In this document: in pieces, positions 38,627 to 39,453 of the stretch
How the letters are laid out: each line of letters opens with the position of its first letter
Position numbering within the stretch: position 1 is the stretch's first letter
NCBI GenBank assembly: GCA_017541885.1
Contig: JAFXYF010000002.1
Span: 1-39,453, forward strand
Direction: 5' to 3'
DNA length: 39,453 nt
DNA from: Bacilli bacterium
GTDB lineage: Bacteria; Bacillota_I; Bacilli_A; RF39; UBA660
The notes under the pieces: generated by a model
Seen by the model: only the letters and a program-made list of their open reading frames with translations
Databases searched by the model: none
What the model was told of the DNA's origin: nothing
Made by a program: the position numbers and the translations under genes

Positions 38627-39453
38627 TTTAATCTATCAAAAGTTATAGGATCAAAATAACCATTCTTTAAATCTCTAACAATAATATTAGAAACCTTTTC
38701 ATAGTCAACTACTCCTCCTCTTGATAAGGCACCTCTCTTTCGTCCGATAGTTTCATATGCTTCAATCATATCATCATCTAATTCTATTATACCATATCTA
38801 TCATTTAACTTTTCAGGATATAATTCAAATAATTTTTTTAAGATAAAGCATGCAATCTCATCAAGATTAATAACTTCTTCTTTAATAGAAGATAAAGCTG
38901 CAAGTATATGAGCAGATTCTTGATCTTCTAATTTAGGCCAAAGTATTCCAGGAGAATCAAGTAACTCTATATCTTTATTAACTCTAATCCAAGATAAATT
39001 CTTAGTAAATCCAGGAGTATTACCAACTCCAGCACTTTTTCTTCCAACTAATCTATTTATTAAAGTACTTTTGCCAACATTAGGAACACCAATTATAAGT
39101 ACTCTAGCACTTCTCTCCTTTAGTCCTTTATTAACTCTATCAGAATTAATCTTTTTCATTAAATCATTAGTTACATTTATTAATGTATTACAATTACCAT
39201 TCATTAAATCAAGAGGTACTACATTATAACCAATTTCTTTATAATGATCTAATATTTTATTAGTCTCATTCTTATCACATAAATCATACTTAGTAACAAC
39301 AAGTATTTTAGGCTTATCTTTAATTAAATCATCTATATCAACAATCTTAGATGATATTGGCATTCTAGCATCAACAACTTCATAAACAATATCAATTAAA
39401 TTTAATTGTTCTGATATCTCTCTTCTAGTTTTAGCCATATGTCCAGGAAACCA
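38623..39453 (-). CDS. rbgA: Ribosome biogenesis GTPase A, 5' end outside window
   Basis: RbgA (YlqF) is a circularly permuted GTPase for late 50S assembly. The frame runs off the right edge: the window's first minus-strand codons read WFPGHMAKTRREI, the conserved N-terminus of the family, so the ATG at 39436-39438 is an internal Met and only a few codons are missing. Motifs appear in permuted order: G4 TKYDLCD, then G5-like region, G1 GVPNVGKSTLINRL, G2 GNTPGFTK and G3 DSPGILWP, with the C-terminal ANTAR-like domain after. Neighbourhood with rnhB and topA matches Bacillus. Confidence 0.95.
   Translation of the reverse strand, partial: WFPGHMAKTRREISEQLNLIDIVYEVVDARMPISSKIVDIDDLIKDKPKILVVTKYDLCDKNETNKILDHYKEIGYNVVPLDLMNGNCNTLINVTNDLMKKINSDRVNKGLKERSARVLIIGVPNVGKSTLINRLVGRKSAGVGNTPGFTKNLSWIRVNKDIELLDSPGILWPKLEDQESAHILAALSSIKEEVINLDEIACFILKKLFELYPEKLNDRYGIIELDDDMIEAYETIGRKRGALSRGGVVDYEKVSNIIVRDLKNGYFDPITFDRLK

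Noticed and set aside
1..39453. CRISPR arrays, tRNA or rRNA genes, intact insertion sequences and prophage genes
   Set aside because: Looked for on both strands by eye; no regular spaced repeats, no cloverleaf-like tRNA sequence, no transposase and no phage structural genes were seen.

Overview
The window comes from an AT-rich (roughly 30% GC by eye), walled, Gram-positive-type bacterium, most likely an uncultured Bacilli-class Firmicute of the gut-associated, Mollicutes-adjacent kind. The evidence is peptidoglycan and division genes (murG, murB, ftsQ/divIB), a class B sortase, a T-box leader, a Firmicute LexA box and Bacillus-like gene order (rbgA..rnhB..topA..xerC; comN-secDF..rel-dtd..hisS-aspS..tcdA). 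TGA is used as a stop and Trp is TGG, so the code is the standard bacterial one. I cannot name a genus. Most genes lie on the minus strand. Many promoters are extended -10 elements (TGnTATAAT), and several strong intrinsic hairpin terminators overlap stop codons.

Layout. 1-4445 (minus): murG-murB-ftsQ followed by two tandem GT-C-like membrane proteins, the second cut by the window edge. 4602-6741 (plus): tmcAL, gmk and a small membrane protein. 6754-9398 (minus): a large secreted DUF6273-like protein followed by the 5'-truncated remnant of a paralogue. 9459-14559 (minus): pyk, then mutM, polA and a 53-residue membrane peptide. 14591-16735: a LexA-controlled divergent promoter pair, lexA and a purine permease. 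16730-18560: tcdA, an unrecognised protein, and a GC-richer 197-nt structured RNA with its own promoter and terminator. 18561-21251: an alpha/beta hydrolase, a membrane-anchored protein and a second DUF6273-like secreted protein. 21372-21575: an inverted repeat enclosing a 25-residue hydrophobic peptide gene. 21625-24555: T-box-controlled hisS-aspS. 24584-26286: a class B sortase with a repeat-rich membrane protein. 26419-32620: comN-secDF-rel-dtd-AI-2E-type exporter. 32706-36740: topA, an unrecognised gene and xerC. 36824-39453: rnhB, a HipA-like kinase-fold protein and rbgA (5' end outside the window).

How the genes work together. The housekeeping core covers lipid II synthesis, septum assembly, protein export, stringent response, tRNA charging and quality control, topology and dimer resolution, and 50S assembly. 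Three regulatory circuits can be read directly. First, LexA appears to repress both itself and a divergent unit that starts with a small membrane peptide and continues into polA and mutM. Second, a T-box whose specifier looks like Asp GAC controls hisS-aspS. Third, a stand-alone structured RNA sits between tcdA's partner gene and the hydrolase. The accessory content is mainly surface-directed: two full-length and one broken SipW-type/DUF6273-like secreted proteins, a sortase pair, and a possible type I toxin-like peptide.
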